Both the position numbers and the translations under genes were made by a program. The notes under the pieces are model-generated. The model ran no database searches and was not told where the DNA came from. It was given only the letters and a program-made list of their open reading frames with translations. DNA of 64,000 nucleotides from Agarophyton chilense (lineage: Eukaryota; Rhodophyta; Florideophyceae; Gracilariales; Gracilariaceae), in contig JARGXX010000003.1 in assembly GCA_030374765.1 (NCBI GenBank), positions 1,116,001 through 1,180,000 on the forward strand, written 5' to 3'. Below are positions 1 to 10,140 of this stretch, one piece after another (within the stretch, counting starts at the first letter, position 1; each line of letters begins with the position of its first letter).

Positions 1-1394
1 GCCGCCAGCTGCTGCAGCGCTTGCGAGCGGCTGTTGAGCATTGCACGCTCGAAATGGTACAGACGCACAAACTCGATTGGGTAGCGCTGCGCAAATGTGG
101 CGCCCGACAGCAACGACTTGTTGCGCTGTGCGCACTCGTTGCGCGCAACGTGCAGCAAGTCGTTGCCCTTCTCTTGCGCATCTGTATCCAGGCGGTTCCA
201 CGCGTACCACACGGTGTTCATGAGGTTTTGCTCGCCCACCTCGTGGTGCTCAAACAGCCCATACGGCAGCGCAACGGTGAAGTTGCGCGCGTTCCACACC
301 GACGCGTTCCAATTGGTGTAAAACTCAAAGTCCAGCATGTTCGAATGCGCGTCCAGCCTGCGGTTGGCGTCATAGTCTCGGGCAAACGGGTCGGCCAGCT
401 CGCGCAGAAACCAGGCGCGCTCAAACAGCGCCGGGTTGTTGGTCCACTGGCAGAATTTGGCGGGTGCGCACCACACGGCATCGGTGTGGCGAGTGCGCTC
501 GCAGGGCGAAAAGTAGCGAGGATAGCGTTCGGAGGCGTTCTGAACCCAGTGGTGCAGGTAACAGAACAGATTGCTCTGCTGGGTCAGCATTTGGGGCTCG
601 CGGTTCTCGTGCATGATGCGCGCGTGCAGCGGGGCGCCAGGACGCGCTCGATGACGGTAGCGTACGACATGGGCGACGGAGGTATTGAGCAGCGACAGAC
701 CGATGGACAGTTGGCGCGCAACAACGGCGGGGGGCTCGATAAGCGCCCAGTCCTTCTCCAACAGCAGCACGTAGCGGTGAGACGCGAGCTGCACCATACG
801 GCGAATGGCGAGCCCGAGCGGGAGGTTTTGATCGCTACGCTCGACGCGTGTATCGATGACGGTGCGCACGCGCTGCAACAACGGGAGGTGAGTGAGCACT
901 TGGTCTGTGGGCGACGCGACGCCGTTAAGAAAGACCAGCAGCTCGGAGGCGTGCGGCAGCAGGCCGTGCTGGAGCCAGGTACTGAGGGTGTGATTGAAGG
1001 TGTCAAACTCGTTGTGGAAGAGCACGAGCAGCGAGAGCGGAGGCGGCGCCACGACGGGCACAAGCGCAAGACGATCGACACCGTCATCATCCTCGAGCGG
1101 CTTCGCAGCGTCGGCGGCGGCGGCAACAAGCGCAGGTGCCTCAAGCGGCGGGACGTGCGGCGGCGGTACGCGCTCGTCATCGTCGAGCGACGGCAGCGGC
1201 GGCAACGCCACGCGCGGGTCATTGACGGTGCGCAGCGCAGCACGCGCGGCAAGGCCGACGGCGACGAAGACGGTGAGAAGCAGCAACAGTGGAAGCAGCA
1301 GCGGCAGCGGCCTCGACAGCGCGGCGACGACGGCGGCGACGGCGCGACGCGGGCGTCGAGCGAAGCGACGAGCCTTGCGCGCACGCCCGGCCAT
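1..1394 (-). CDS. Type II membrane glycosyltransferase-like protein, 3' end cut by window edge
   Basis: An open frame runs from an ATG at 1394 off the left edge, giving 464 codons without a stop. It starts MAGRARKARRFARR, a basic cytosolic tail, followed by a strong hydrophobic segment at about residues 17-42 rich in Leu and Val, which is the layout of a Golgi type II anchor. Downstream are LLVLFHNEFDTF (a GT-A like strand), then VLLLEKDWALIEPP, which sits where GT-A glycosyltransferases carry their metal-binding acidic motif. The later part is rich in Trp, Tyr, Phe and Cys, as in a folded lumenal domain. The family assignment is inferred from this layout; no specific activity can be named. 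The long plus-strand frame over the same bases is its exact codon-register mirror. Termination lies outside the window, so total length is unknown. Confidence 0.7.
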   Translation of the reverse strand, partial: MAGRARKARRFARRPRRAVAAVVAALSRPLPLLLPLLLLLTVFVAVGLAARAALRTVNDPRVALPPLPSLDDDERVPPPHVPPLEAPALVAAAADAAKPLEDDDGVDRLALVPVVAPPPLSLLVLFHNEFDTFNHTLSTWLQHGLLPHASELLVFLNGVASPTDQVLTHLPLLQRVRTVIDTRVERSDQNLPLGLAIRRMVQLASHRYVLLLEKDWALIEPPAVVARQLSIGLSLLNTSVAHVVRYRHRARPGAPLHARIMHENREPQMLTQQSNLFCYLHHWVQNASERYPRYFSPCERTRHTDAVWCAPAKFCQWTNNPALFERAWFLRELADPFARDYDANRRLDAHSNMLDFEFYTNWNASVWNARNFTVALPYGLFEHHEVGEQNLMNTVWYAWNRLDTDAQEKGNDLLHVARNECAQRNKSLLSGATFAQRYPIEFVRLYHFERAMLNSRSQALQQLA

Positions 1395-1759
1395 CGTCTC
1401 GCGGCTCTGTCCGCGCGCAGGGCACGCGTGCCGTCGCACGCGTCAAGCGCGGTTGAAGGGCGGCGCCAGCGTGGGGGCCGGCTCTCACGCCGCCACGCGT
1501 ACCACTCGCACACGTGTGCCGGTCGGTTACGATGCGCGAGACCAGCGGTAGCTCCACCGACTGCTCTCTCTTTGCTTGATGGTCGCCGTCGTCGTTGGTA
1601 CTCATCTACTGTCACATTCACTGTAATGCTGTTTGACACAGGAAGCAGCGCTCTGCGCTGCGCCTCGTGAGATATCGCTGAGGGGGGCGCGAGACTATCG
1701 CCCGCCGGCTGCATCGAGCAGCGCCCCGCCACTGTGCGTGCGCACCCTTGGAAGGAAGC
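1395..1759. other. Divergent intergenic region (365 bp)
   Basis: This separates the leftward glycosyltransferase-like gene from the rightward zinc-finger gene and must hold both promoters. I see no clear TATA box or repeat. GC content falls in the middle (about 1560-1640). Confidence 0.5.
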
Positions 1760-1989
1760 ATGACGTCGCCTCCTCCATCGCCACCGCCGCCGCTGCCGCC
1801 GCTGCCGCCGCTGCCACACGACGCCTTCCGGGAGGACGCGCTGCTCGCCGACGCGGTGGAAGAGCACCTGTCCGGCGCGCTGTTCCACGACGGGTGCTAC
1901 TGCTACCGCAGCGCGGAGGCGGAGCGCGCGCGTCTTCTCGGGCTGCCGGTGCGTTGCGGCGGCGGGCTGCCGTGCGCCTGCGGCCCCAT

Positions 1990-2027
<38 letters not shown>

Positions 2028-3220
2028 TGCTACCGGAGCTGTCCGAGCTGCCGGAGCTGCCGGAGCCGTGGTCGGCGCTCTCGCCGCCGCCAACGCCGCC
2101 GCCGCCAACGCCGCCGCCGCAGCCGTCGACGGCGGGCAAGCGCGCGCGCACGCCGTCGCCCTTGTCACAGCCGTTGCCGCCGTGCGCGCGCGCGTGCCAC
2201 TGCGCGTGCACTACGCTGCACGCGGCGGCGACAGCGGCGACAGCGGCCGCCGCGAAGGCGGCCGCCGCCGCCGCAGCCGCCGCCACCGCGTCCAAGCTGC
2301 GAAAGTGCTGCGGCGGCGACTGTCGCTGTCCGCCCGGCCTTTGTCGCTGCCCGCAGACCGCCGTGGCCACCGCGTACGCCTGCCAACAGACCACCGTGCG
2401 CTCGCTGTCCGACTCCATTGCGCGCTCGGTGGCCGCCGCCCTCTCGCTGCAGTCGTCGCTGCCGTACCCCACCACTGCAGCTGCCGCCGCTTCTTCCTCC
2501 TCGTGTTGCGCCGCCGCCGCCCCCGCCGCCCCCGCTTCTGCGTCGGCTGCTGCGCCCGACGCGCCCGACTTTTCCTTTGCCGCTCACCACGCTCCGTCGC
2601 CCGCGCAACACGCGTCCAACGCCTTGCAAAACGCTTCGCAACCAGCTGCCACGCTCGCGTGCTACTCGTCCAACCGTACCGCCTCCCAGTCCCAAGCCCC
2701 CTCCTCGCAGTCACGCCCGCGCCATCGCGTCTTTGCATGTGACCTCTGCTCCTCAACCTTCTTCTTCAAACAGAATCGAGACCGGCACGTAAACGAAGTT
2801 CACGTTGGACACCGTCCGTACAAATGTACCTATCAAGATTGTAAAGGTGCCTTCAAGAATCTTAGTGGACTCAAACAGCACGTGAAAACCGTCCATGAAA
2901 AGGCAAGGCCCTTCAAGTGCCATCGCTGTGACAGCGCCTTTGGGCAGCGAAATCATTTGCGTCAACACATTTTGGTCGTGCACGATAAGATTAAGATGTA
3001 CTCTTGTCATGTGTGCAACACGTCTTTTTCGAATGTCGGCAATCGCACCCAGCATATCAAACGTCGCCATCCTGAGCTAGTCGATCCCAAAACCAACTCC
3101 ATCACCAACAGAAGCACCACCGGTGAAACAAACACCAACAGCATCAGCAGCATCAAGGACGACGACAGCAAGACCAACCACAACATCAAAAAGCCCACCG
3201 CACCCCAAAACAAATTATAA
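1760..3220 (+). CDS. C2H2 zinc-finger protein with four C-terminal fingers
   Basis: This 486-residue protein starts at the ATG at 1760; an upstream in-frame TTG at 1748 is not a plausible eukaryotic start. The N-terminal two thirds are low complexity: Pro runs, Ala runs, and a Cys-rich patch near residue 200 (KCCGGDCRCPPGLCRCP). From about residue 327 there are four consecutive C2H2 fingers beginning CDLCSSTF, CTYQDCKGAF, CHRCDSAF and CHVCNTSF, each ending in a H-x3/4-H pair and joined by short linkers such as HEKARPF. A polar Asn/Thr/Ser tail of about 50 residues follows. Such tandem fingers normally bind DNA, so a nuclear transcription factor is the likely role; the target is unknown. A (CCG)12 run at 1991-2026 encodes part of the Pro tract. 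The gene is single-exon. Confidence 0.85.
1991..2026 (+). repeat. (CCG)12 trinucleotide run encoding polyproline
   Basis: Twelve perfect CCG units lie inside the zinc-finger gene and encode Pro. They are likely length-variable. Confidence 0.9.
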
Positions 3221-3364
3221 AACCGCTCGTATACGATTGTCGAGACGGGAGTTGTGTGCCTCCAATTCCATTACTACATGACACAGCCTACGCGCCCCTG
3301 TACATCACAAAAACACAACACCACACACACACACACTCTCTTCATATATAGACAAGTTTCGCGT

Positions 3365-4252
3365 TCAGTTGCTGAACAGCCGTAACACCAAAGGCGCACA
3401 AGCCGCAGTGGCGACGGCGGCCACACAATTCACAGCCTCGCCGCTCAGAATATCTGCCCCGCAAATGTGCTCGAAGCGATCCTGGTCCTTCGCACTCACC
3501 ACTGGCTTTTCTTTACACACCTTGCCCTCCACCTTGTCCAGCCAAGAAGCCTCTACCGCACAGCCGATCATCGAATCGAAAATGCTGCCCACGACGCCGC
3601 CAAGGATGCCGACCACGATCAGCGTCGCTTGCGATAGCTCCCAGCTCGGACCTGTAAGAAAAAAGGTAATCCCCACGATGAAACCGCCAAACGCGGATGC
3701 TAGCGTTCCCTCCCATGTGATGCCGCCGTTTGTGCCGCGTGGCACATGCCGCCAGGGCGCCAGGATCAACACTGGCAGCTTCCCAGGACCCGGCATAGCT
3801 ATACCTATCTCGGACGCAAACGTATCTCCACCACACGCAGCAAAGAAGAGCAGGAACGACAGCAAAAGCACGGAGGACTCAGGCTGTTGCATTGAAACAA
3901 TTGTGTCCACGCGGAACCAAAACGCGTACAAATCTGCGACCATGACCGCCGGCAACGTGCTGGCCAGCACTTGAAATGCATTGCGATTACCGTTGGGGCT
4001 CGAGTATCCATCCTCCACTTTGCGTTTGTACTCAGATTTGTACTTGGTGGCACGCGTGGCGGAAAGGTAGAATGCAAGGAGTGTGAGGCCGAATCGAACG
4101 GAGGCGGCGAAGGAGAAGAAGCCGACAAAGAGAACGGCGGCGGCACCAGAGGGAGATAATGATTTGCGACGGCGGCCGCGCACGGCCATGGTTACGGCGA
4201 AGAGGATGGCCGTGAGTACGCGCAGCGCTTCGTTTGCGGTGATCGGCGACAT
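3365..4252 (-). CDS. TMEM19/DUF92 family integral membrane protein
   Basis: This 295-residue protein starts at an ATG at 4252. It is hydrophobic throughout, with about six or seven membrane segments (for example residues 8-24, 34-52, 100-115, 125-140, 180-200, 208-225 and 275-292). Two family hallmarks are visible: ACGGDTFASEIG, and VPRGTNGGITWEGTLAS, the conserved GTNGG loop. Length matches TMEM19 (about 300-340). Eukaryotic TMEM19 is an uncharacterised membrane protein. The plant member VTE6 of the same family is a plastid-envelope phytyl-phosphate kinase in tocopherol synthesis, so a prenyl-phosphate kinase role is possible in an alga but unproven. The gene is convergent with the zinc-finger gene (144-bp gap) and divergent from the next gene. 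Confidence 0.85.
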   Translation of the reverse strand: MSPITANEALRVLTAILFAVTMAVRGRRRKSLSPSGAAAVLFVGFFSFAASVRFGLTLLAFYLSATRATKYKSEYKRKVEDGYSSPNGNRNAFQVLASTLPAVMVADLYAFWFRVDTIVSMQQPESSVLLLSFLLFFAACGGDTFASEIGIAMPGPGKLPVLILAPWRHVPRGTNGGITWEGTLASAFGGFIVGITFFLTGPSWELSQATLIVVGILGGVVGSIFDSMIGCAVEASWLDKVEGKVCKEKPVVSAKDQDRFEHICGADILSGEAVNCVAAVATAACAPLVLRLFSN

Positions 4253-4743
4253 TGCTCTGGGCTTATGCGTTTAGGGATCGAAGATGCTCTTGGGTTCTTC
4301 AGGGCTTAGGCGCAGTGTTCCGGGGGCGGTGGGTATTGGGCAGCAGGACCGTTGTGCGCTTCACTTCGCCATTCCCTCCAAACTATCCGAAAGCGCGAGA
4401 GTGCGGCTCAGGGGAACCTATTTCATCGCTTGCGCACGTCGGCCTGCGTCTGTCTCCGTCCTATACAGTAACCTTCTAACCTTACTGTATACATACTGCA
4501 TGTATGTACCGTAAGGGGACATCACCCTTCGTCGCCTGACTTCAGCTTTTGGTAAATAATTTTCCACAGCTTTGTAGCGTCGCTAACCTCTCCGAGCAAA
4601 TAGTCGTTCAGGATCAACCTCTTTCTTCGCAGCCTCGCAACTGCCATTCGAAATACGAGCACAGCTAGCGTACCGATAGGACGAGCAGTTTGAAAAGTGA
4701 TTTCGCAAGAGGTTTCGGACCGGCACTCCGCCAGCTTCACGCA
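4253..4743. promoter_or_regulatory. Divergent intergenic region with a perfect 10-bp inverted repeat
   Basis: This lies between TMEM19-like (-) and the U1-type zinc-finger gene (+). At 4462-4471 TATACAGTAA is mirrored exactly by TTACTGTATA at 4482-4491, with a 10-bp spacer. The repeat could be an operator for a dimeric factor or a hairpin; nothing shows which. Confidence 0.45.
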
Positions 4744-5625
4744 ATGATCAAGCGACTCAAATGGAACGTGCTCCACGCGGACGACGACGATAATCCTGGC
4801 GGCTTGTCTTCCTCTTCCTCCGACGAATCTGAACAGGATCTTCCACCAACGGCTGCGCTGCAGGTGCTAATCGAGAACGACCCGCAATTGAATGCATCAG
4901 GTCCCGCACACAGTGTTCTTCAGTCCGAGGTGCCACCTTTGTCATCTCACTGGCACTCCAAGAGCCGCAAGAGGAAGAAGGGTTCCGATGACAAGCACCA
5001 ACTAGAAAGCACTTCGGATGAAGAGAGCACTTTGACGTCTCACTCAGAAGATGCGGACGAGGAACATAACCAACAAATTGCTAACGTACCAAACGAACAG
5101 TCTACGGAACAGAGGGATGACGAGTTTTACGAATGGCAGGAATGTCTTATTTGCCCTGGTAAGAAGTTTTTCAATCAAGAAGATCTGAGTTCTCATCTTC
5201 AATCCAAAAAACATTTGAAAGCTATTCGCAAACAAAATGAGTTACGGAAACCGGCAGCGGGTAACACAGGAAAACAAAGATCTCAAACTGAGGAAAGTTC
5301 TGATGTGGATGACAAGAGAAACATTGGTGCAAAAAACCAACGCTCTTCAACGATGCGCCTCGACAAATCAAACGCCAAGTCAAACAATCGTGATGAGCGA
5401 GAGCCTCCTCAGGTGCTACATCCAAACAAAGAGGCTAGTGTGAACAATGGTGAAAACAATACTCATGAAGAACAAGAACGCGTAGCTGATGAGGAGGAAG
5501 CTAGAAAGCGAGCGACGAGGAAAAAGGAAGTGACAAAGCGCAAGCTGAGGTCACTGAAGCGACGCAAATGGGAAAAGAAGGTCAGAGATAGAACAGTAAA
5601 CGCAACACAGACAGAATGCAAATGA
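4744..5625 (+). CDS. Basic nuclear protein with one U1-type C2H2 zinc finger
   Basis: This 293-residue protein starts at the ATG at 4744 (MIKRLKWNVLHADDDDNP). The longer open frame upstream depends on a TTG. A single finger at about residues 131-160 has ECLICPGKKFF followed by LSSHLQSKKHLKAI, that is C-x2-C-x12-H-x5-H, the U1/matrin RNA-binding type. It is flanked by acidic Ser/Glu/Asp tracts and ends in a very basic helix with repeated Lys and Arg (residues 255-285). This layout resembles ribosome-biogenesis or RNA-processing factors of the nucleolus, but I do not recognise a specific orthologue. The protein is single-exon and the 3' neighbour TAF11 is convergent. Confidence 0.75.
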   Translation: MIKRLKWNVLHADDDDNPGGLSSSSSDESEQDLPPTAALQVLIENDPQLNASGPAHSVLQSEVPPLSSHWHSKSRKRKKGSDDKHQLESTSDEESTLTSHSEDADEEHNQQIANVPNEQSTEQRDDEFYEWQECLICPGKKFFNQEDLSSHLQSKKHLKAIRKQNELRKPAAGNTGKQRSQTEESSDVDDKRNIGAKNQRSSTMRLDKSNAKSNNRDEREPPQVLHPNKEASVNNGENNTHEEQERVADEEEARKRATRKKEVTKRKLRSLKRRKWEKKVRDRTVNATQTECK

Positions 5626-5892
5626 TAATCGCTGATTGTTGGTAAAGCAATTAGATGATGATGATATTGGGATTGACATCCTCTACTATCTATCATAGGA
5701 TAAACTTGACCAAATATTGGCCGGTCTTGTGCCCTGATATCTGCACTCACCTCGCAGCAAAATGGGTACGAAGATGTGATTTTGGCTCACATTCCCTAAT
5801 ATTTATCGTAGGGGAACTGCTCCCGAACTTTGTTACGCTCGCAATGAAAGCTCGACAAAAGTTCGTGCGGACCAAGGAAAGTGTGACCAGCA

Positions 5893-6486
5893 TTACCACA
5901 AAGACCCTTCTGACCAGTTTGCCGTGGAGGGTACAACACCTGCTCTCCGCAGTCGTCGATAGGCCTCTCTTATCTGTCTAGGAGTCAGTGCACCTGTTTC
6001 GCCGCGCTCTTTCCGCACTTCCAAAGCCGTTTCTACAACGTCTCCAACAAACAGCTTGGCAAGCCCCTTGATAGCGATGACGTATGGCTCCGAGACTTTC
6101 TGCATCATAGGATTTAGCGCTGTGAGCACTTTTCGTACTTTCGAACTCTTTAAATCGCTTCGGCGGTACTGTTCGTAGCGCCGCAACTGCGCGGGAGTAA
6201 GGTTCGACACTTGACTAAATTCAAATTCACGCATCTTCATAAGATCAAGGGGAGCATCCTCATCATCTGCTTCTGGCTCGGGGGCAGGGTTGCTCTTTTT
6301 TTTTAACGCTTCTTTCAATGGAGGTTCCGCACTTTCTGCTTCGTTTTTGTATTCATTTCCCTTCGTGGTAACGGCTTCGGGTTCATTAGCCTCACTACCA
6401 TGTTCGATGGGGTCGCTCTCATCTTCGATTTGCATGGAGCTGTCTTCGATAGGTCTCATAGTTTTGTCTATCTCAGGGCTCTGCAT
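5893..6486 (-). CDS. TAF11: TFIID subunit 11 (TAF11, histone-fold)
   Basis: This 197-residue protein starts at the ATG at 6486; the extra upstream residues in the open frame need a TTG. The N-terminal half is acidic and disordered. The C-terminal half is the TAF11 histone fold: LTPAQLRRYEQYRRSDLK, then a helix ending in VRKVLTAL, then IAIKGLAKLFVGDVVETAL, and finally LTPRQIREAYRRLRRAG. The family pattern of RYE-x-YRRS, GL-K-FVG-VVE-A and the P-x-IREA-RRL helix is fully kept. TAF11 pairs with TAF13 inside TFIID and helps TBP and TFIIA load on promoters in the nucleus. It is single-exon with no sign of decay. Ends converge with the zinc-finger gene. Confidence 0.93.
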   Translation of the reverse strand: MQSPEIDKTMRPIEDSSMQIEDESDPIEHGSEANEPEAVTTKGNEYKNEAESAEPPLKEALKKKSNPAPEPEADDEDAPLDLMKMREFEFSQVSNLTPAQLRRYEQYRRSDLKSSKVRKVLTALNPMMQKVSEPYVIAIKGLAKLFVGDVVETALEVRKERGETGALTPRQIREAYRRLRRAGVVPSTANWSEGSLW

Positions 6487-6988
6487 TCTGAGTAGTTCAA
6501 ACAGGCACAGCCGGAGCAAGTAGGTACTCCAGTTGTGTCGTTATTGGAAATGGTGATCATCTGTTGTTTTCCAGGAGCAAATGAGGAGCGGAGGGGTCGC
6601 ACCTTGGAGTATTGATCCTTTACAGAATATTGACAATTACAGTAAGGCATGTTCAGAAATGAATGCCAACGTTTATCATGAAGGTTTGTCGTGTTAAACG
6701 AACATGTGTGCGTCTACGATACCTCTCTGTTCACAACAACGAGTTTAAGAAAAGGGGGATATTATGAGGACCAAACGCTTGGTAAGTTTGTACGCAGCTT
6801 ATTAAGGTTTGACATTATGATTGCAGCCGAGATAAGTTACAACTGCCCCAATCTGCCAATTGTTTCCAAAAACTCACGATTCATGGATTTGGGACAGGAC
6901 AGTTGTTTTCATACTGAATTGTTTTACAAATACCCTTCGTACCATCCAGTCTCATCAAGACAAGATTTCCTAACTTTTCTAAGACGCC
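6487..6988. other. Intergenic, no gene seen (502 bp)
   Basis: AT-rich sequence lies between the TAF11 start and the GlnRS 3' end. It probably holds the TAF11 promoter and the GlnRS 3' UTR. No repeat or RNA gene was recognised. Confidence 0.5.
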
Positions 6989-9340
6989 TCAGCGCGAGTC
7001 CCGTAGTGAGACGGTCATGTTAAATATCATATTCTCAGACGTGCTGTCCGTATCTGCCGTAAAATATCCCGTTCGTTCAAATTGGTAAGTGTCACCAACT
7101 TTCGAGTCCTTGGCACTCTTCTCTATCAGAGAATTTTTCAAAACAATCTCGCTTTCTTTGTTCAAATCAGTCAGCCAATCGTCCTTTAGAAGTGAAGGGT
7201 CCGGGCTCTTGAAGAGAGTACTATACAGACGAGCCTCGAAGGGAATTGCGTTCTCCCCAACCCAATGGAGTACACCCTTTGGTTTTGTTGACTTGCCGTA
7301 GTCCATTTCGGCGATCAATTCCGCGACCTCTCCATTTTCTTTAACTACACCGGTAACCTTGATGGGGTAGGCATAGCGCAACATAGCGCTTTTGTTGGGC
7401 GCTAGACCATAATATCCTTTTTCGTCAGTCAATCTGAAATCAGTTCTCTCGATATAGACAGTCTTGGTTAACATCACTTCGCGTTTGCCCATTTCCTCCT
7501 TCTTCGGATGATTCGAGACACTCAGCCGTTCGTTTTCTTTGAAGTTGCTGATGGTTACCTTCAAGGGTCGAAGCACAGCCAACACCCTCTTGCAATTTGA
7601 ATCGTGATCCGTTCGAACCCAATGTTCTAAGACGTGCATACCAATCACGTTATTCGCTCTAGAAACGCCTATGGCATTGCAGAAACGATTGAGCGAGCTC
7701 GGTGAGTACCCACGACGTCTCATTCCAACCAAAGTCGGCATCCGTGGATCATCCCATCCGCGGACATATCCCTGCATTACCAGCAGCTTCAACTTTCGTT
7801 TTGACATAACCGTGTATTCGAGGTTGAGCCTCGACGATTCCCATACGAACGGTCGATAAAGGTCAAGCGCTTCTAACAGCCAGTAATATGAATCGCGCCT
7901 AATCTCGAATTCCAGGGTGCACAGAGAATGGGTAATCCATTCCAACGAGTCAACGATGCAGTGGGTGTAGTCGTATGAAGGATACACGCACCACTTGTCT
8001 CCGATATGAGGATGAGGGGCGTGGATGACTCGGTATGCAACTGGGTCACGCATGACCAAATTTGGATGGTTCATATCAATCTTCATTCGAAGAGTGGCTT
8101 CCCCTTCTGCGAACTTTGCCTTGCGCATGTCGTCAAATAGACGTATATTTTCCTCTACGCTTCTATCTCGCCAAGGTGAATCAGTGCCTTCCTTTCGGCC
8201 CTTCGATATCTCGTCTCCTGTCTGGTGACACACGTACGCCTTTCCCCGCTTGATAAGTTCAACAGCAAGATCGTACAGTTCTTCAAAGTACTCAGAGCTG
8301 TATGTGATGCGGACTGGTGTGTGCCCCATCCATGTCACCATTTCTATAATTCCCTCAATGTACTCGGTTTTTTCCACCGTTGGATTTGTGTCATCGAAGC
8401 GAAGAATACAATCTCCTCCCATTTTCTTGGCATATCCAAAATCGATAAACATAGCTTTCGCGTGACCAACATGTAGGTATCCGTTTGGCTCTGGAGGAAA
8501 CCTCGTCACCACTTTCCCGCCGGTTGCCTTTCGGTGCTTCTCGAGCAGTTCGGGTGTGTTCTCGGCGCTCGACAGCCCTCGGGCTTCGAATCTATTTGGC
8601 ACGCCTTCAAACGGATCAGCAATCTCCTCGGTTCCTTGCTCCGCCTTCTTCGCAACAGTTGCCTTTTTCGCTTTCGCCTTCTTAATTTTGGGTGGTTTGG
8701 CCAAGTCCGACTCAGTCTTAGGACCGAGAAGCTCTTCTACACCAGAACGTATGAGGTTATTAAGGACTTTTCCATCTGCAAATCGAAGTTTCTCCATTAC
8801 TCTTCTCTGCATCATGCCCGAATTGAAGCGGTATCGCTTTTCCATGAGTTCAGCTTTGTTTGCTTCGATTGCTTCATTAACAGCATCCTTAATGTCCTGA
8901 TATGAAACCACAACGCCCACACCAGCAGCATGCTCAAACTTTTCCTCATCGATAGGCACATCATCTAACTTGATTTTAGCATCTGGAACTGAGCCCCCCG
9001 CCGCCTTGTAGACAGCATTCAACCACGCAGCGGCAGCTTCTACGTGAGGAGAGTCATCTATCTTTCCAGTTCCAATGGCGCTGTAGAGAAGAGTACGTCC
9101 ATTCTTCCCAACGATTGAGTTGAGCTTTGTTGTTGCAGTATATAACAAGGCAGCTTTTTCCGCTCCATTCTCTGGATTTGGACTCAGTGAAGCGCAATTG
9201 AATGCATCGAGAAGAGTGCTGGTGGTCTTTTCACTCTTTCCAACTGTGTGAGCCAAACGTGTTTCGAGACCGTACTCTTCTAAAGTGGCAACTCGCGTCT
9301 GGGCTTCGGGAGAGATTTCGTTGACCGAGTTTGAAGGCAT
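6989..9340 (-). CDS. QARS: Glutaminyl-tRNA synthetase (cytosolic type)
   Basis: This 783-residue protein starts at an ATG at 9340. It charges tRNA-Gln with glutamine using ATP. Residues 1 to about 210 form the eukaryotic N-terminal appended domain, followed by a Lys/Ala-rich linker (KKAKAKKATVAKK). The class I catalytic core begins near residue 270, with the HIGH motif as PPEPNGYLHVGHAK (HVGH at 290-293) and the KMSKS motif as VMSKRKL (511-517). LRFDDTNP and YPSYDYTHCIVDSLE are typical GlnRS/GluRS core signatures. The C-terminal beta-barrel anticodon-binding part runs from about 570 to 783. All key motifs are intact, length matches eukaryotic GlnRS, and the ORF has no intron. Confidence 0.97.
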   Translation of the reverse strand: MPSNSVNEISPEAQTRVATLEEYGLETRLAHTVGKSEKTTSTLLDAFNCASLSPNPENGAEKAALLYTATTKLNSIVGKNGRTLLYSAIGTGKIDDSPHVEAAAAWLNAVYKAAGGSVPDAKIKLDDVPIDEEKFEHAAGVGVVVSYQDIKDAVNEAIEANKAELMEKRYRFNSGMMQRRVMEKLRFADGKVLNNLIRSGVEELLGPKTESDLAKPPKIKKAKAKKATVAKKAEQGTEEIADPFEGVPNRFEARGLSSAENTPELLEKHRKATGGKVVTRFPPEPNGYLHVGHAKAMFIDFGYAKKMGGDCILRFDDTNPTVEKTEYIEGIIEMVTWMGHTPVRITYSSEYFEELYDLAVELIKRGKAYVCHQTGDEISKGRKEGTDSPWRDRSVEENIRLFDDMRKAKFAEGEATLRMKIDMNHPNLVMRDPVAYRVIHAPHPHIGDKWCVYPSYDYTHCIVDSLEWITHSLCTLEFEIRRDSYYWLLEALDLYRPFVWESSRLNLEYTVMSKRKLKLLVMQGYVRGWDDPRMPTLVGMRRRGYSPSSLNRFCNAIGVSRANNVIGMHVLEHWVRTDHDSNCKRVLAVLRPLKVTISNFKENERLSVSNHPKKEEMGKREVMLTKTVYIERTDFRLTDEKGYYGLAPNKSAMLRYAYPIKVTGVVKENGEVAELIAEMDYGKSTKPKGVLHWVGENAIPFEARLYSTLFKSPDPSLLKDDWLTDLNKESEIVLKNSLIEKSAKDSKVGDTYQFERTGYFTADTDSTSENMIFNMTVSLRDSR

Positions 9341-9455
9341 TACGAAATTGTTGTATTGTTCACCGTCCTTTCTTTTCTTTCCTTTTGCTTAATGTCCGCG
9401 GAGCACCAATAGCGAGCAGTATGTCGAGAGGGCCAGGGGCATTCCAGGCGTTGTT

Positions 9456-9839
9456 ATGTACGACAGAACAAGTGCGAGAATGGGTCCAGGTTCGATGCAT
9501 GGCGATGCAAACGAAGTGGCGCACACGTGGGGATCAACAGACCGTCGTCGACACAGTGACGACGCATTGCTGGACTCCGAAATCACAACTAAGGGACAGG
9601 CGCCTCTTCTCGAAGGCTACTACAGTAGGCTGGCGTTTCCCACTGGGCTCTTTCGTGCCCTTGCATACCCACAGGGAGACCTCTCAGGGACCGATGAGCC
9701 CACCTGGGCACTGCAGCCGGACCAGCCCAGTAAAGCATTCGGCTCTACTCACCTGGTCTGGTCAGGTCATTGTGTACAACGCCGTTGCCCACCGTCCTTA
9801 ATGCCCAGGCGACAACCCAAGCTATTCGTTAGACCTTAG
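9456..9839 (+). CDS. Unrecognised small ORF divergent from GlnRS
   Basis: This 127-codon ORF starts at an ATG at 9456, 115 bp from the GlnRS start and pointing away from it. The product has no motif I recognise, no signal peptide and no clear membrane segment. A second frame starting at an ATG at 9421 is open over the same region (to 9801), which weakens both. It could be an exon of a spliced gene, an orphan gene, or chance. The following stretch up to 10140 contains no other candidate. Confidence 0.3.
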   Translation: MYDRTSARMGPGSMHGDANEVAHTWGSTDRRRHSDDALLDSEITTKGQAPLLEGYYSRLAFPTGLFRALAYPQGDLSGTDEPTWALQPDQPSKAFGSTHLVWSGHCVQRRCPPSLMPRRQPKLFVRP

Positions 9840-10140
9840 AGAGCTCTTCATCTTCACCCTCTTTCGTCTCATCTGATAGGTCTCCGAAGAACCGAACACT
9901 GGAATTCAAAATTCCAACCCGCCTGCTACAGTACAAATCATTATATCAGCATCCAAGCATTTCTCTCTCGCGGACTTGAGCGGTCTCGGACTTCAACCAT
10001 CAAAAGTTGTTTCACTGAAACTGCGAAAGTGTTCCGGTAAAGGCGGGGGGGAAAATCCGCCTTCCATTTTCCGTTTTTATACTATAACTTCACTCTATCA
10101 ATCTAAGCTCGGCCAAAAACGAACCACAACGCCGTGAAGC

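Noticed and set aside
21-1670. 549-codon plus-strand ORF at the left edge
   Set aside because: It is the codon-register mirror of the minus-strand glycosyltransferase-like gene, which has a clear membrane anchor and folded-domain composition; the plus reading has neither.
584-1888. 434-codon minus-strand ORF, extremely Arg-rich
   Set aside because: Shadow frame of GC-rich coding DNA; Arg/Pro/Ser composition and no motif.
1695-2756. Several Ala- and Gly-run minus-strand ORFs over the zinc-finger gene
   Set aside because: They are antisense readings of CCG/GCC repeats.
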